DNA of 64,000 bases from Nocardioides speluncae (GTDB taxonomy: Bacteria > Actinomycetota > Actinomycetes > Propionibacteriales > Nocardioidaceae), in assembly GCF_003121585.1 (NCBI RefSeq), contig NZ_QEOO01000018.1:43395-107394 (forward strand). The letters are read 5' to 3'. The notes below the pieces were generated by a model. It did no database searches, had not been told where the DNA came from, and worked only from the letters and a program-made list of their open reading frames with translations. Position numbers and translations under genes: made by a program. How positions within the stretch are numbered: position 1 is the first letter of the stretch; each line of letters opens with the position of its first letter. Shown in pieces: positions 1-9,289 of the stretch.

Positions 1-3000
1 AGGCCGCGCACGTCGGTGAACGAGCGCTGCTGCTTGCCGTTGGCATCGGTGTCGATGGCCTGGAACTGGGTGGTCCCGGCGCGGTCCGGCCCGAAGCCGA
101 AGGCTCGAGTCGAGGTGGTGTCGTCCGGCAGCGTGGTGCTGACCGCCCGGTCCAGGACGTCGTAGCTGGTCCGGGTGGGCTGCACGGTGTCGACGCCGCT
201 GTTGAACGTCGTGTTCGCGCCGCCCTTGGGCTCGGTGATCGGGTAGAACTGCTCGACCACCCGGCCGGCGAAGTCGTAGACGACCCGGCCCGACACCGTC
301 ATCACGTCTTGGGCGTCGGCACCCGCCGTCGCGGCCACCGCCGCGTCGGCCTTGGTCTGCACGACCCGGTTGACGCCGTCGATGAAGGTGACGGTGTCGA
401 TCGTGTCGTCGCGGACGCCGCCGGCGGTCCGGTCGACATGCCGGGTCACGGCGTACGGCGTGCTGGCGTCGGAGTGGTACTCGAAGTCGATCGTGTACCG
501 GTCCTCGGCGAGCTCGTACGGCCCGGTGACCTGGTCGGTCCGGCCGAAGTGGTCGTACGTCGTCTTGATCTGCTGGCCGTTCTCGTCGGTCCTGACCGTC
601 GGCAGGCCGTACTTGAAGTCGTGCGCGGTGGTCGAGCGGTAGCCGAAGTGGTCGACCACCGAGGTGATGTGCACGCCCACCTCGGCGTCGTACTCGTAGC
701 TGAAGCTGGACCGCTGACCGGCCTTGTTGACCGGGTCGGTGACCGACTTGAGGTTGCCGTTGGCGAAGTAGGTCAGGTCGGTGACCGCGGCCCGGCCGTC
801 GGCGAGGTACTGACGGACCTGGGTGGCGTCGCCGTTGGTGCAGTCGATCGTCGCCTCGCTGCGCCGCAGCGGGGTGGTGCCGTTGCGCACATGGCTGGAC
901 GTCGCCATCGACACGATGTGGCGGGAGCGGCAGGCGTCGCTGGTGTTGTAGACGTTGACCGTCTCGGTGTCGTCGCCGGCTCCGGCATCGCCGGCATCGA
1001 AGGTGCGCGCGAGGTTGCCGAACTCGTCGTACGACATCTCGGTGTACGTCGTCTTGCCCGGCGTCGCCTCTCCCTCGTAGAAGCGCGAGTCGGTCCGGGT
1101 CAGCATCGGGAACACCGTGGCCCGGTCCGACCTGGGCGAGGCCGGGGCACCGGTCGCGACGTCGCGCAGCTGGTACTCATAGGCCGTCTCGACGAACGGC
1201 CGGCCGGCCGCGTCCGTGGTCAGGGTCCGCTTGATCAGCCCACGGGTGTAGACGCCGTCGGTGCGGTACTCCGCGATCGTGGCCCGGTAGGGCGCACCGC
1301 CGTTGCCGGTGTCGCGGGTGGTGGTGACGACCTTGCCGTAGCCGAGGAACTCCCGCTCCAGCCGGTCGTGCACGCCGTTCTCATAGGTGTACGTCGTGGC
1401 CTGGGCGTCCGCACCGTCACCGGTGTGGCCGTCCTGGATGGTCGTCCGGGACATCACCCACCGGGTGTCCGGCTGGTCGTAGGTGTTGCCGGACCGGGCG
1501 TAGTCGAGCTCGAGCTTCGCCCCGAGCGGCCGGTCGACGGTCCGCAGCAGGTTGGTGCGGCCGATCTTGTTGGCCGACACCACGAGCTCGTCGTCCGAGG
1601 TGGACTTGAGGTGGTCGACGTAGCCGTCACCGTTGACGTCGCGCAGCGCCACCTCGCTCCGGCCCACACCGAACGAGGTGTCCGCGCCCGGGTTGAACAC
1701 GAAGCACCCGGCCACGACCGTGCAGAAGCCCCAGGTGAAGTAGAGACCGCCGCCGAGTGAGGCGTTCTTGTCCTCGGCGACCTCGCCGCGAGCGCCGTAG
1801 AACGGCTTGGTCGCGGCGAAGCCGTTGCCGGTGTTGACCGCCACCCCGACCGGGCTGCCGTCGCGGGTCACCACCTTGTCGGTCAGGCCGTCGCCGTTCA
1901 TGTCCATCAGTGACGCGTCGGTGAGCGAGGTGCCGAGCTCCGCGCTCAGGCCACCGGCGAACTCGTAGAAGTTGCGGTTGTAGCCGATGCTGCCGCTGAT
2001 GCTGACGTTGCGGGTCTTGCCGTCGTTGACCGGCCCGGCTCCCCACGGCTCGCGGGCCGCGAACGAGTAGCCGAGGTTGAGCGCGGCGTCGCCGCCCTCG
2101 AAGACCTTGTCGGGCAGGCCGTCGCCGTTGACGTCCACCAGGTCGTACTCGGTGTCGGACTCACCGCCGCCGAGGCTGCCGCCGATGCTCAGGGCCGGCA
2201 TCTCCGAGCCGGACTTCGCGGAGTTGGCGTTCTTGCCGGCCGACGGTGCGGCGTTGCCGCGGGCGGTGGACAGGGTCCGCGCCGGGCTGCCGGCGCTGGC
2301 CGACACGGTGCCCGCGATGGAGTCGGACTTGCGGACCTGGCTACCCAGCTGGCCGCGGGTCGAGCCCAGGCCACCGGCCATGTCGGAGTACTGGATGCCG
2401 CCGGAGCCGACGACGTCGGGGAACCGGTCACCATTGAGGTCGAGGAAGTCGACCTTGCCCTCGCTGGTGCCCTTGGCGATGCTGGCGCCGGCCACGCTCG
2501 CGCCGAAGGTCGCCGAGAGCTGGGTGGTGCGAGACCGGCGGTCCACCGCCGAGGCGCCGGCGTACGAGTCGGGGTCGGCGATGTCGATGGTGTCCAGGCC
2601 GAGCCGGGAGCTCGACGCCGTACCGGCCGCCACCCAGGTGTTCTCGTCGGCGCCGCCCCAGCGGTTCTCCGCCGGCTCCGGCCCGAAGACCACGATCTTC
2701 GGCTGCTCGGTCTCGGGCACCTCGCCCGGCCCGGGAAGGTCGTCCTCGGTCGGCGGCGTCTGCCGGGTCGGCTCGGTCAGGACCAGGTCGCCCTCGGCGA
2801 TCGGGGCGGTGGCGCGCTGCTTGTTGCCCTGGTACCCGATCGCGCCCCAGCCCCGGTAGGGCTGGGCGAACGCGCCGGACTCGGCCGCGGCGTGCAGCGC
2901 GGACGGCACCTCGGCGTCGTTGACGGTGACCCGCTGGCTGGTGAGCGCGGCCAGCAGGGTCGGGTCGAGGGTGGAGAAGTCGAAGAACAGCTCGTCGGCC

Positions 3001-5783
3001 AGGGTGGCGGCCACCGTGAGCTCGGGGATCGCCGGCACCACTCCGTCGACGATCCGGATCGCGTGCTTGGCCAGCAGCTCGCCGCGCCGCTTGACGGTGA
3101 AGTTGACCGTGGCGTCCGGGGCCCGGGCGCCGAAGTCGAAGGCCAGGCTGGGCTGGACCCGCAGGCTGTCGGTGTCAGCAGTCCAGGCGGCCTGCGGACC
3201 GGTCAGCGTGGAGGCGGGGTACATGTCGACGTCGTACGGCGCGGACAGCGCGACGGTCGGGTTGCCCTGCTCGTCCACGACGGAGTCCAGGCCGTCCGCC
3301 GCGGTGTAGTGCGCGGCCGGCACCCACGAGAGCTTGCCGAGGTCGACCGGGGAGTCGGACCGCAGCCGGAAGGACAGGGTGTCGCCTTGCGTCACCGGGA
3401 TGTCCTGGTCGAGTACGGCGGTCCCGGCCGTGCCGGCGGCGAGCACCTCGCTGAAGACCGAGTCGCCGTTGCGGGTGACCTCGACCGTGACGTCGTCGGT
3501 GGTCGGGCCGCTCTTGGTGGCGTTGCCGGACAGGTGCAGGGTGCCGGTCAGCGGCGCCTGCACGGTCGACGGCCGGCCGCCGAGGGTGAAGTCGGACGAC
3601 GCCTGGTAGACGTTGTTGTCCAGGCCGTTCACGTCGGTGCTGGCCGCGACGCCGGTGTAGCTGATCCGCGGGTCCCAGGCGACGGTGTCGTACATCCCGT
3701 CGAGCACCGACTGCACCCGGAAGTAGAGCGCCTCGCCCTTGCGGACCTGGATCGCGTCGACGCCGGTCGGCGCGAACTCGATGTGGTCCTCGGGACCGAT
3801 CCGCTGCGCCCAGAGCTCGGTGCCGCCGTGCTGGATGGTGACCCGGACCCCGTCGGCATGGTCGTAGTCGGCCCGCTCCGGCGAGGTGTCCTCGACCAGC
3901 CGGACCCGGCCGTCGACCCGCACCGTGCCGTCGTACGGCGCCACCCACCGGCGGACGCCGTCCAGCAGCGGGAACGCGTTCACCAGCTGCTCGAACTCGC
4001 CGGTCTGGTCGCCGACCACGTCACCGGAGACCCCGCCGGGACCGACCGGGACGGGGGTGTCGTTGCTGTTCGCGCTGTACGCCGGGCGGCCGTCGGCGCC
4101 GACGTACCCGAAGAGCACGCCGCCGTTGTTGACCAGGTCGCTGATGCCGTCGCCGTTCACGTCGGACAGGTACCGGTCCGAGGTCGTGGTGGTGGAGACG
4201 TGGTTGATCTGCGCGGCGACGCCGAAGTAGGCCTCCGCGCCGATCGTGCCCGACCTGCTCCGCTCCCGGGAGATGCCCGGCAGCCCGGGCAGCGGCGCCG
4301 CCTCGCCGAACCTCGGCTCGCCACCGGGGCCGGACAGGTTCGGCCGGTACCGGATCTCGCCGCCGGACCGGAACACCTTGTCCGGCAGGTTGTCGCCGTC
4401 GACGTCGGCGAGCGCGAGCAGCCCGTCGCTCTTGCCGGAGCTGTGGCCGACCTTCACGCCGACCGAGCCGTTCTTGGACGCGGTCGCCGGGTTCCAGCCG
4501 ACGTAGAGGTGGCCGCCGACGCTGTTCGACGTGCTCGCCGACAGCGCACCCGCCTCGCCGTGCCGGCCGCCGACGCTCCGGCCCAGGCCGTCGTCCGGCA
4601 CCGTCCACGGCGCCGCCGCCGCGAAGGCCTGGTAGTCGCCCGCCTCGTCGCGGACCTCGTCGAAGTAGCCGAACGTGTGGGTGTTGAAGTGGTCGTTGTC
4701 CTCGCCGAACTGGGAGATCGACTTCAGCAGGGTCTTGCCGAAGGCCCCGGTCTGGTAGTCCAGCTCGTAGGCGCGCACCAGCTCGTCGTCGTACCGCACC
4801 TCGACCCGGCGCAGCAGGTCGGCGGTGACCCGCTTGAAGCCGAGGCGCGCGTCGATGTTGACATCGGTACGGCGCTGCTCGTCGCGCTCCCGGTCGCGGT
4901 CGAAGGTGACCGTGTAGCGGCCCTCGGTGCTGCCGCTGCCGGTGTAGCTGATCTTCTCGACGTAGATCTCGCGGCCGGCCACCGACGAGCCGGCGACGCC
5001 GCTGTCGGTCACGACCGTGTGGTGGTAGCGCACGAAGTTGCCGTGGGTGTCGCGGATCTCGCGGAGCGCCCACACGCCGATGTTGCCGCGGTCGTCGGCG
5101 AGCGTGGTCGCCTCGGCACCGCCGTACAGCAGCCGGGTGCCGTCGGTCGTGGTGACCTCCCACGAGTAGTTCGAGGGGCTGTCGCCGTGCCGGACGATCT
5201 TGCTGAAGCCGCCCTCGACCCGGGTGTGGAACACCTTCTCGGCGCTGCGCGGCTTGAGCTCGCCGCGGTGCGCCACCGGCGTGAGCTGCTCGCCGTTGAG
5301 CAGGTAGGTCTCGGTCTCGAGCCCGCCGGCGTACCGCGGCACGCCCCAGCGGGTGTCGATCGTGATCGTCGGGGTGGTCAGGTTCCACCCGAGACCGGTC
5401 CAGGAGCCGCCGGCCGCGGAGTTGTAGCCCACCGCCAGCTCGGGCTCGAGGCCGGCCCGGCCCGGCGGCACCTCCAGCGGGTAGCTCAGCTCGGCGTCAC
5501 CGCGGTTGTTCGCGGTCGGCGCCTTGATCAGGTTGACCCCCGCTCCCGGGTTGGCCGCCTGGATGTCCTTGATCTGGTTGGGGTTGAACGACTCGCCCTC
5601 AGGGTGCTCCGGCACCGTGATCGGGCCCTCGGCTCCGGCCGCCGCAACCGGCCGGAGCTCGGCCTCGATCTCGGGCTGGGTCACGGTCAGCCCGGAGGCG
5701 ACCATGGCCAGGAGGGCTCCGAGCGCGAGCCGTCGTAGGACTACGTTGCGGCGGCGATCGCCGCGGGCACCGGTTGCAGACAT
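1..5783 (-). CDS. SpvB/FG-GAP/RHS giant exported protein (C-terminus beyond the window)
   Basis: About 1,927 codons are visible; the C-terminus lies off the left edge. The ATG at 5783 follows a GGGGAGG ribosome site (5793-5799). The N-terminus is basic (RRRN) with a hydrophobic stretch near residues 17-31, so export is likely. An SpvB-like segment follows (SYPLEVPPGRAG, then GYNSAAGGSWTGLGWNL). At least six calcium-loop FG-GAP/VCBS motifs are visible, for example DVDGDNLPD near residue 460, DVNGDGISD near 545, DLNGDRFPD near 1125 and DVNGDGYVD near 1390. Tyr-Asp (YD/RHS) repeats begin near residue 1550. This order matches TcdB/SpvB-type insecticidal-toxin B subunits and polymorphic RHS toxins, which encapsulate a C-terminal cargo. 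The cargo end is not visible, so the activity cannot be named. The plus-strand open frames over this gene are GC-rich shadows. Confidence 0.85.
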   Translation of the reverse strand, partial: MSATGARGDRRRNVVLRRLALGALLAMVASGLTVTQPEIEAELRPVAAAGAEGPITVPEHPEGESFNPNQIKDIQAANPGAGVNLIKAPTANNRGDAELSYPLEVPPGRAGLEPELAVGYNSAAGGSWTGLGWNLTTPTITIDTRWGVPRYAGGLETETYLLNGEQLTPVAHRGELKPRSAEKVFHTRVEGGFSKIVRHGDSPSNYSWEVTTTDGTRLLYGGAEATTLADDRGNIGVWALREIRDTHGNFVRYHHTVVTDSGVAGSSVAGREIYVEKISYTGSGSTEGRYTVTFDRDRERDEQRRTDVNIDARLGFKRVTADLLRRVEVRYDDELVRAYELDYQTGAFGKTLLKSISQFGEDNDHFNTHTFGYFDEVRDEAGDYQAFAAAAPWTVPDDGLGRSVGGRHGEAGALSASTSNSVGGHLYVGWNPATASKNGSVGVKVGHSSGKSDGLLALADVDGDNLPDKVFRSGGEIRYRPNLSGPGGEPRFGEAAPLPGLPGISRERSRSGTIGAEAYFGVAAQINHVSTTTTSDRYLSDVNGDGISDLVNNGGVLFGYVGADGRPAYSANSNDTPVPVGPGGVSGDVVGDQTGEFEQLVNAFPLLDGVRRWVAPYDGTVRVDGRVRLVEDTSPERADYDHADGVRVTIQHGGTELWAQRIGPEDHIEFAPTGVDAIQVRKGEALYFRVQSVLDGMYDTVAWDPRISYTGVAASTDVNGLDNNVYQASSDFTLGGRPSTVQAPLTGTLHLSGNATKSGPTTDDVTVEVTRNGDSVFSEVLAAGTAGTAVLDQDIPVTQGDTLSFRLRSDSPVDLGKLSWVPAAHYTAADGLDSVVDEQGNPTVALSAPYDVDMYPASTLTGPQAAWTADTDSLRVQPSLAFDFGARAPDATVNFTVKRRGELLAKHAIRIVDGVVPAIPELTVAATLADELFFDFSTLDPTLLAALTSQRVTVNDAEVPSALHAAAESGAFAQPYRGWGAIGYQGNKQRATAPIAEGDLVLTEPTRQTPPTEDDLPGPGEVPETEQPKIVVFGPEPAENRWGGADENTWVAAGTASSSRLGLDTIDIADPDSYAGASAVDRRSRTTQLSATFGASVAGASIAKGTSEGKVDFLDLNGDRFPDVVGSGGIQYSDMAGGLGSTRGQLGSQVRKSDSIAGTVSASAGSPARTLSTARGNAAPSAGKNANSAKSGSEMPALSIGGSLGGGESDTEYDLVDVNGDGLPDKVFEGGDAALNLGYSFAAREPWGAGPVNDGKTRNVSISGSIGYNRNFYEFAGGLSAELGTSLTDASLMDMNGDGLTDKVVTRDGSPVGVAVNTGNGFAATKPFYGARGEVAEDKNASLGGGLYFTWGFCTVVAGCFVFNPGADTSFGVGRSEVALRDVNGDGYVDHLKSTSDDELVVSANKIGRTNLLRTVDRPLGAKLELDYARSGNTYDQPDTRWVMSRTTIQDGHTGDGADAQATTYTYENGVHDRLEREFLGYGKVVTTTRDTGNGGAPYRATIAEYRTDGVYTRGLIKRTLTTDAAGRPFVETAYEYQLRDVATGAPASPRSDRATVFPMLTRTDSRFYEGEATPGKTTYTEMSYDEFGNLARTFDAGDAGAGDDTETVNVYNTSDACRSRHIVSMATSSHVRNGTTPLRRSEATIDCTNGDATQVRQYLADGRAAVTDLTYFANGNLKSVTDPVNKAGQRSSFSYEYDAEVGVHITSVVDHFGYRSTTAHDFKYGLPTVRTDENGQQIKTTYDHFGRTDQVTGPYELAEDRYTIDFEYHSDASTPYAVTRHVDRTAGGVRDDTIDTVTFIDGVNRVVQTKADAAVAATAGADAQDVMTVSGRVVYDFAGRVVEQFYPITEPKGGANTTFNSGVDTVQPTRTSYDVLDRAVSTTLPDDTTSTRAFGFGPDRAGTTQFQAIDTDANGKQQRSFTDVRG

Positions 5784-6015
5784 CGGACCAGACCTCCCCA
5801 GGGACACACGGCGCCGCGGCAGTACGGCGTCGGCGCCACTGTCGCCGGTCCCGCTGGACTGTCACTGGACGACGACTGGACGAAGGTCCTCCCGATTTTG
5901 CCGGGTTTGCCAGGAAACCTGCCCGCCGCGGCGAGCCGCGCGTTAGCCTCCGGGAGAAGCAGCTTTTCGCGCCGCATCCGGGTTGTCGCGCATACGTGGG
6001 AGGGGGCGCAAACTC
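5784..6015. promoter_or_regulatory. Divergent intergenic region between the RHS gene and the SARP gene
   Basis: These 232 bases separate two divergent starts and must carry both promoters. A GGGAGGGGG ribosome site sits at 5998-6006 for the rightward gene and GGGGAGG at 5793-5799 (complement) for the leftward gene. I could not pick convincing -35/-10 pairs. The arrangement suggests the small SARP regulator may control the large exported protein; this is inference. Confidence 0.4.
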
Positions 6016-6834
6016 GTGGTGAAGGTACAGCTGCTCGGACCTGTCCGCGCATGGCAGGAGGACGACGAGATAGCGCTCGGATCGGTCCAGCAACGCACCG
6101 TCTTCGCCATCCTCGCCGCCTCGGCCGGCCGGCCGATCGCGCGGGCAGAGCTGATCGACGCGCTCTGGCCTGCAGGCCCACCACCGTCGGCTACCAACGT
6201 CGTCCAGACCTACATCAAGCGGCTCCGGCGCGCCCTCGAACCCGGCCGGCCGGCCCGCGCGCCAAGCGCCGTCCTGCCGGGCGTGGCCGACGGCTACTGC
6301 CTGCGTGCCGATGCCGTCGACCTCGTCGAGTTCCGCGATCTGGTCCGCGATGCCCGGCGCTCCGCGAGCCCGACCCGCCGGGCCCGGCTGCTGGCGGCCG
6401 GCGTCCGGCTCTGGGAGGGCGACCCGCTTGCGGCCACCCAGCTGGCCGGCGGCCCCCTCGCGCAGGGGTTGCAGGGCGAGCTGGACCAGGCCGGCTGCTG
6501 GTACGCCGAGTCCGCGCTGATGGCGGGCCTCGCCGCGGACGCCGTACCACTGCTGGAGCGGGCGGTCCGCACCCAGCCGCTGCACGAAGGTCTGCACGCG
6601 GCGCTGATGAGGCTCTATCAGGCGGTCGGTCGCCGGTCGGCTGCCTTCGACCTCTTCCTCCGGGTCCGCACCCGGCTGGTGGACGACCTCGGTATCGACC
6701 CCGGGCCGGAGCTCGCCGCCGCTCACGCCGCACTGCTCGCCGACGTACCGCTCGCGCCGGCCCGCGTGCGAATCCATGTGCGCCCCCGACGGGTGCAGAG
6801 CACTTGGCCACACTGCCGACGCCCTGCCCACTGA
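6016..6834 (+). CDS. Small SARP/AfsR-family transcriptional regulator
   Basis: About 272 residues. The N-terminal part (VQLLGPVRAW... LIDALWPAGPPPSATNVVQTYIKRLRRAL) is an OmpR/PhoB-like winged helix of the SARP type. Residues about 100-245 form a bacterial transcriptional activation domain (BTAD): FRDLVRDARR, LWEGDPLA, LHEGLHAALMRLYQAVGRRSAAFDLF and LVDDLGIDPGPELAAAHAALL. It lacks the NB-ARC and TPR parts of full AfsR. The GTG at 6016 is preferred because a GGGAGGGGG ribosome site ends nine bases before it; GTG 6019 is also possible. It diverges from the RHS gene, which is the obvious candidate target. Confidence 0.82.
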   Translation: MVKVQLLGPVRAWQEDDEIALGSVQQRTVFAILAASAGRPIARAELIDALWPAGPPPSATNVVQTYIKRLRRALEPGRPARAPSAVLPGVADGYCLRADAVDLVEFRDLVRDARRSASPTRRARLLAAGVRLWEGDPLAATQLAGGPLAQGLQGELDQAGCWYAESALMAGLAADAVPLLERAVRTQPLHEGLHAALMRLYQAVGRRSAAFDLFLRVRTRLVDDLGIDPGPELAAAHAALLADVPLAPARVRIHVRPRRVQSTWPHCRRPAH

Positions 6835-6860
6835 GAGTCATCGTCCTTAGACTGCGGGCC

Positions 6861-8096
6861 ATGAGCGAGACCATGGACCACCGCAAGGTCCGGATGACTG
6901 GTCGCGACCCGCACGAGATCGGGCGGGCGGCGACTCCACTGGAGCTCCTGTTCGACCTGACGTTCGTGGTCGCGTACGGCGTGGCCGCCAACGAGCTGGC
7001 GCATGCGCTCACCGACAAGCACATCGCCGACGGGCTGCTCGGGTTCGCGTTCGCGGGGTTCGCGATCACCTGGGCCTGGATCAACTTCTCGTGGTTCGCC
7101 TCGGCGTACGACACCGACGACTGGATCTATCGAGTCACCACGATGGTCCAGATGATCGGCGTGCTGATCCTGGCCCTCGGCCTGTCCGACATGTTCGCCG
7201 GTCTTGAGAAGGACAAGGTCGACAACGACATCATGGTGCTCGGGTACGTCGTGATGCGGATCCCGATGGTCGCGCAGTGGCTGCGAATGGCCAAGGAGGA
7301 CCCGGACCGGCGGCCGGTCTCGATGGTCTACGTCAGCACCATCGTGGTCTCCCAGATCGGCTGGGTGCTGCTGCTGATCCCCGACCTGAGCGTCGGCGCG
7401 TTCTTCCTGATCGCCGCGGTCCCGCTGCTGATCGAGCTGGCCGGTCCGATCGTCGCCGAGCGGCGGTACGGCGGCCCGCCGTGGCACGCCCACCACATCG
7501 CCGAGCGGTACGGGCTGCTGATCATCATCGCGCTCGGCGAGGGCATGATCGGCACCATGGCGACGCTGTCGGCGATCGTCGGACCCGACGGTCCCGGCTG
7601 GTCGCTGGATGTCGCGGTCGTCGGCGTCGCGGGTGTGGCGCTGACCTTCGGCGTGTGGTGGACCTACTTCGTGGTCCCCTGTGGCGACCTGCTGCACGCT
7701 CACCGCGAGCGCTCGTTCGGCTGGGGCTACGGCCAGATCCCGCTGATCGTGGCGGTGGTGGCGGTCGGCGCCGGCCTGCACGTCGCGGCGTACTACCTGG
7801 AGCACCACAGCAAACTCGACACGACCGGCACCGTGCTCTGCGTGACCATCCCGGTCGCGGTCTACATCGCCGGGCTCTTCCTGCTGTACGCCGCACTCAC
7901 CCGCACCTTCGACCCGTTCCACATGATCCTGCTCGCCGGCTCGGCGGCACTGCTCGTCGCGCCGGTGCTGATGGCGGCCGGCGGCGTGTCACTGGAGTGG
8001 TGCCTGGCCGTGCTCGCGCTGGTCCCGTGGGTGACGATCGTCGGCTACGAGACCGTCGGCCACCGGCACAACGAGCGAGTGCTCGCCGAGCTCTAG
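6861..8096 (+). CDS. ltrA: Low temperature requirement A (LtrA) family membrane protein
   Basis: 411 residues, predicted to be highly membrane-embedded with roughly ten or more helices. The family signature TPLELLFDLTFVVAYG lies near residues 25-40, and HHIAERYGLLIIIALGEGMIG sits mid-protein, both typical of LtrA (PF06772). The family is widespread in actinobacteria and its biochemical role is unknown; the name comes from a Listeria cold-growth phenotype. The ATG at 6861 starts 27 bases after the SARP stop. Its stop overlaps the stop of the convergent MFS gene by three bases (8094-8095 shared; stops at 8093-8096). Confidence 0.9.
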   Translation: MSETMDHRKVRMTGRDPHEIGRAATPLELLFDLTFVVAYGVAANELAHALTDKHIADGLLGFAFAGFAITWAWINFSWFASAYDTDDWIYRVTTMVQMIGVLILALGLSDMFAGLEKDKVDNDIMVLGYVVMRIPMVAQWLRMAKEDPDRRPVSMVYVSTIVVSQIGWVLLLIPDLSVGAFFLIAAVPLLIELAGPIVAERRYGGPPWHAHHIAERYGLLIIIALGEGMIGTMATLSAIVGPDGPGWSLDVAVVGVAGVALTFGVWWTYFVVPCGDLLHAHRERSFGWGYGQIPLIVAVVAVGAGLHVAAYYLEHHSKLDTTGTVLCVTIPVAVYIAGLFLLYAALTRTFDPFHMILLAGSAALLVAPVLMAAGGVSLEWCLAVLALVPWVTIVGYETVGHRHNERVLAEL

Positions 8097-9251
8097 TCCA
8101 GCGGGTGGGCCAGCTCGTCCTGCGGCAGCCTGGCCCAGATGATCGCCACGATCGCGACGATGCCCGGAACGATGCCGGCGATCAGGAAGGTGTTGCGCAG
8201 CCCGATCGCCTCCGAGACCGGGCCGGCCAGTGCCATCGACACCGGCATCAGGCTGACCGAGACGAAGAAGTCCAGGCTGGCCACCCGGCCCAGCAGCTCC
8301 GGCGGCACCCGCCGCTGCAGCAGCGTGCCCCAGATGACCATCGGCGCCGAGAACGTCGCGCCGAGCACGAACGCCGCGACCACGATGATCCAGATCGCGT
8401 TGGCCACGCCCATCAGCGCGAGCGGCAGGCAGCCGACCCCCCAGAGCAGGTTCATCCAGGTGAGGTAGCGGCGCGGCATCCTCAGCGACGCCATCGCCAT
8501 CGAGCCGACCGCACCGCCGAGGCCGAACGCCGCCAGCACCCAGGCGTGGTCGCTCGGCCCACCGCCGAGCTTGTCCTTGACCAGGAACGGGACCAGCACC
8601 TCCAGCGGACCCATCATCACCAGGATCATCAGGCTCGCGAACAGCAGCGTGGCCAGCAGCCACGGCGTCCTGACCATGTAGACGAAGCCCTCGCGCATGT
8701 CGCTGAACGCCGAGCGGATCGGGTGCTTGGCCGCATCGTCCTCGGTCTGCTCACGGCGTACCGGCGTCTTCGGCACCGTGCTGAGTACGGCGAGACCGGC
8801 GGCCGAGGCGATGGCCGCGACCAGGATCGCCGAGCCGGGGTTGACCGCACCCACGATGGCGCCGGCGACAGCGGGGCCGATCGCCTGGCCGATGGTCGGC
8901 CGGACCATGCCCTCGAAGCCGTTGACCGCCAGCAGGTCCTCCTCGGGGACCAGCGCGGGCAGCCACGCTGAGTAGGCGGGGTAGTAGAACGCGAAGCCGA
9001 CGCCGGTCATCGCGGCGATCGCCGCGAGGTGCCACAGGGCGGTGAGGTCGCTCAGGCTCAGGAAGGCGACGATGCCCATGCCGGCCAGCTCCACGGCCGC
9101 CACGCAGAGCAGGATCGACTTCTGCGGAACCCGGTCGGCGACCACGCCACCGAGCAGCGCGGGCAGCAGGATCCCGAGTGCGCTCGCGGTCGAGACCACC
9201 GACAGCTGAGCCGGGCCGCCGCCGATCCGGATCACCTCCCAGACCTGGCCG
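8093..9251 (-). pseudogene. MFS transporter cut at its N-terminus by the prophage
   Basis: The visible part gives at least 381 residues (from GTG 9235) with the features of an MFS_3-type exporter: ALGILLPALLGGVVADRVPQK is the loop 2-3 motif, followed by about ten more helices. The reading frame stays open upstream of GTG 9235 through QVWEV up to the attachment core at 9252-9253, and then meets a stop at 9272-9274 inside phage sequence. Family members carry roughly 40 more N-terminal residues, including the first helix, so integration most likely inactivated this host gene. The missing codons should lie on the far side of the prophage. A shortened product from GTG 9235 cannot be excluded. Confidence 0.8.
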
Positions 9252-9280
9252 ACGGGACAAACGGCTAGGTCTCATGCAAA
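9225..9280. other. attL (host/phage junction for the serine integrase)
   Basis: Left of 9251 the sequence is host MFS coding sequence; from 9251 onward it is identical to 63906-64000. Lining up with the symmetrical attP at the right end puts the predicted crossover dinucleotide AC at 9252-9253. The left half of attL is therefore the host (B) half-site and the right half, ending in the TGCAAA arm at 9275-9280, is the phage P-prime half-site. The int start codon is only 37 bases to the right. Confidence 0.75.
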
Positions 9281-9289
9281 GATAGTAGG

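Noticed and set aside
309..1760. 483-residue plus-strand open frame
   Set aside because: Antisense shadow of the RHS repeat region; typical GC-rich composition artefact.
2892..5738. 948-residue open frame on the plus strand
   Set aside because: It is the antisense shadow of the SpvB/RHS gene; its product is Arg/Val/Gly low-complexity with no motifs, while the minus-strand frame has clear SpvB and FG-GAP motifs.
2..5782. CRISPR or direct-repeat array in the RHS region
   Set aside because: The repeats are coding (YD/FG-GAP) and irregular; no repeat-spacer pattern.
5898..6860. N-terminal extension of the LtrA frame
   Set aside because: It overlaps the SARP gene and encodes Arg/Pro-rich noise; the LtrA family starts at about 6861.
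9225..9280. tRNA gene as the attachment site
   Set aside because: The host side is clearly MFS coding sequence; no cloverleaf is visible.
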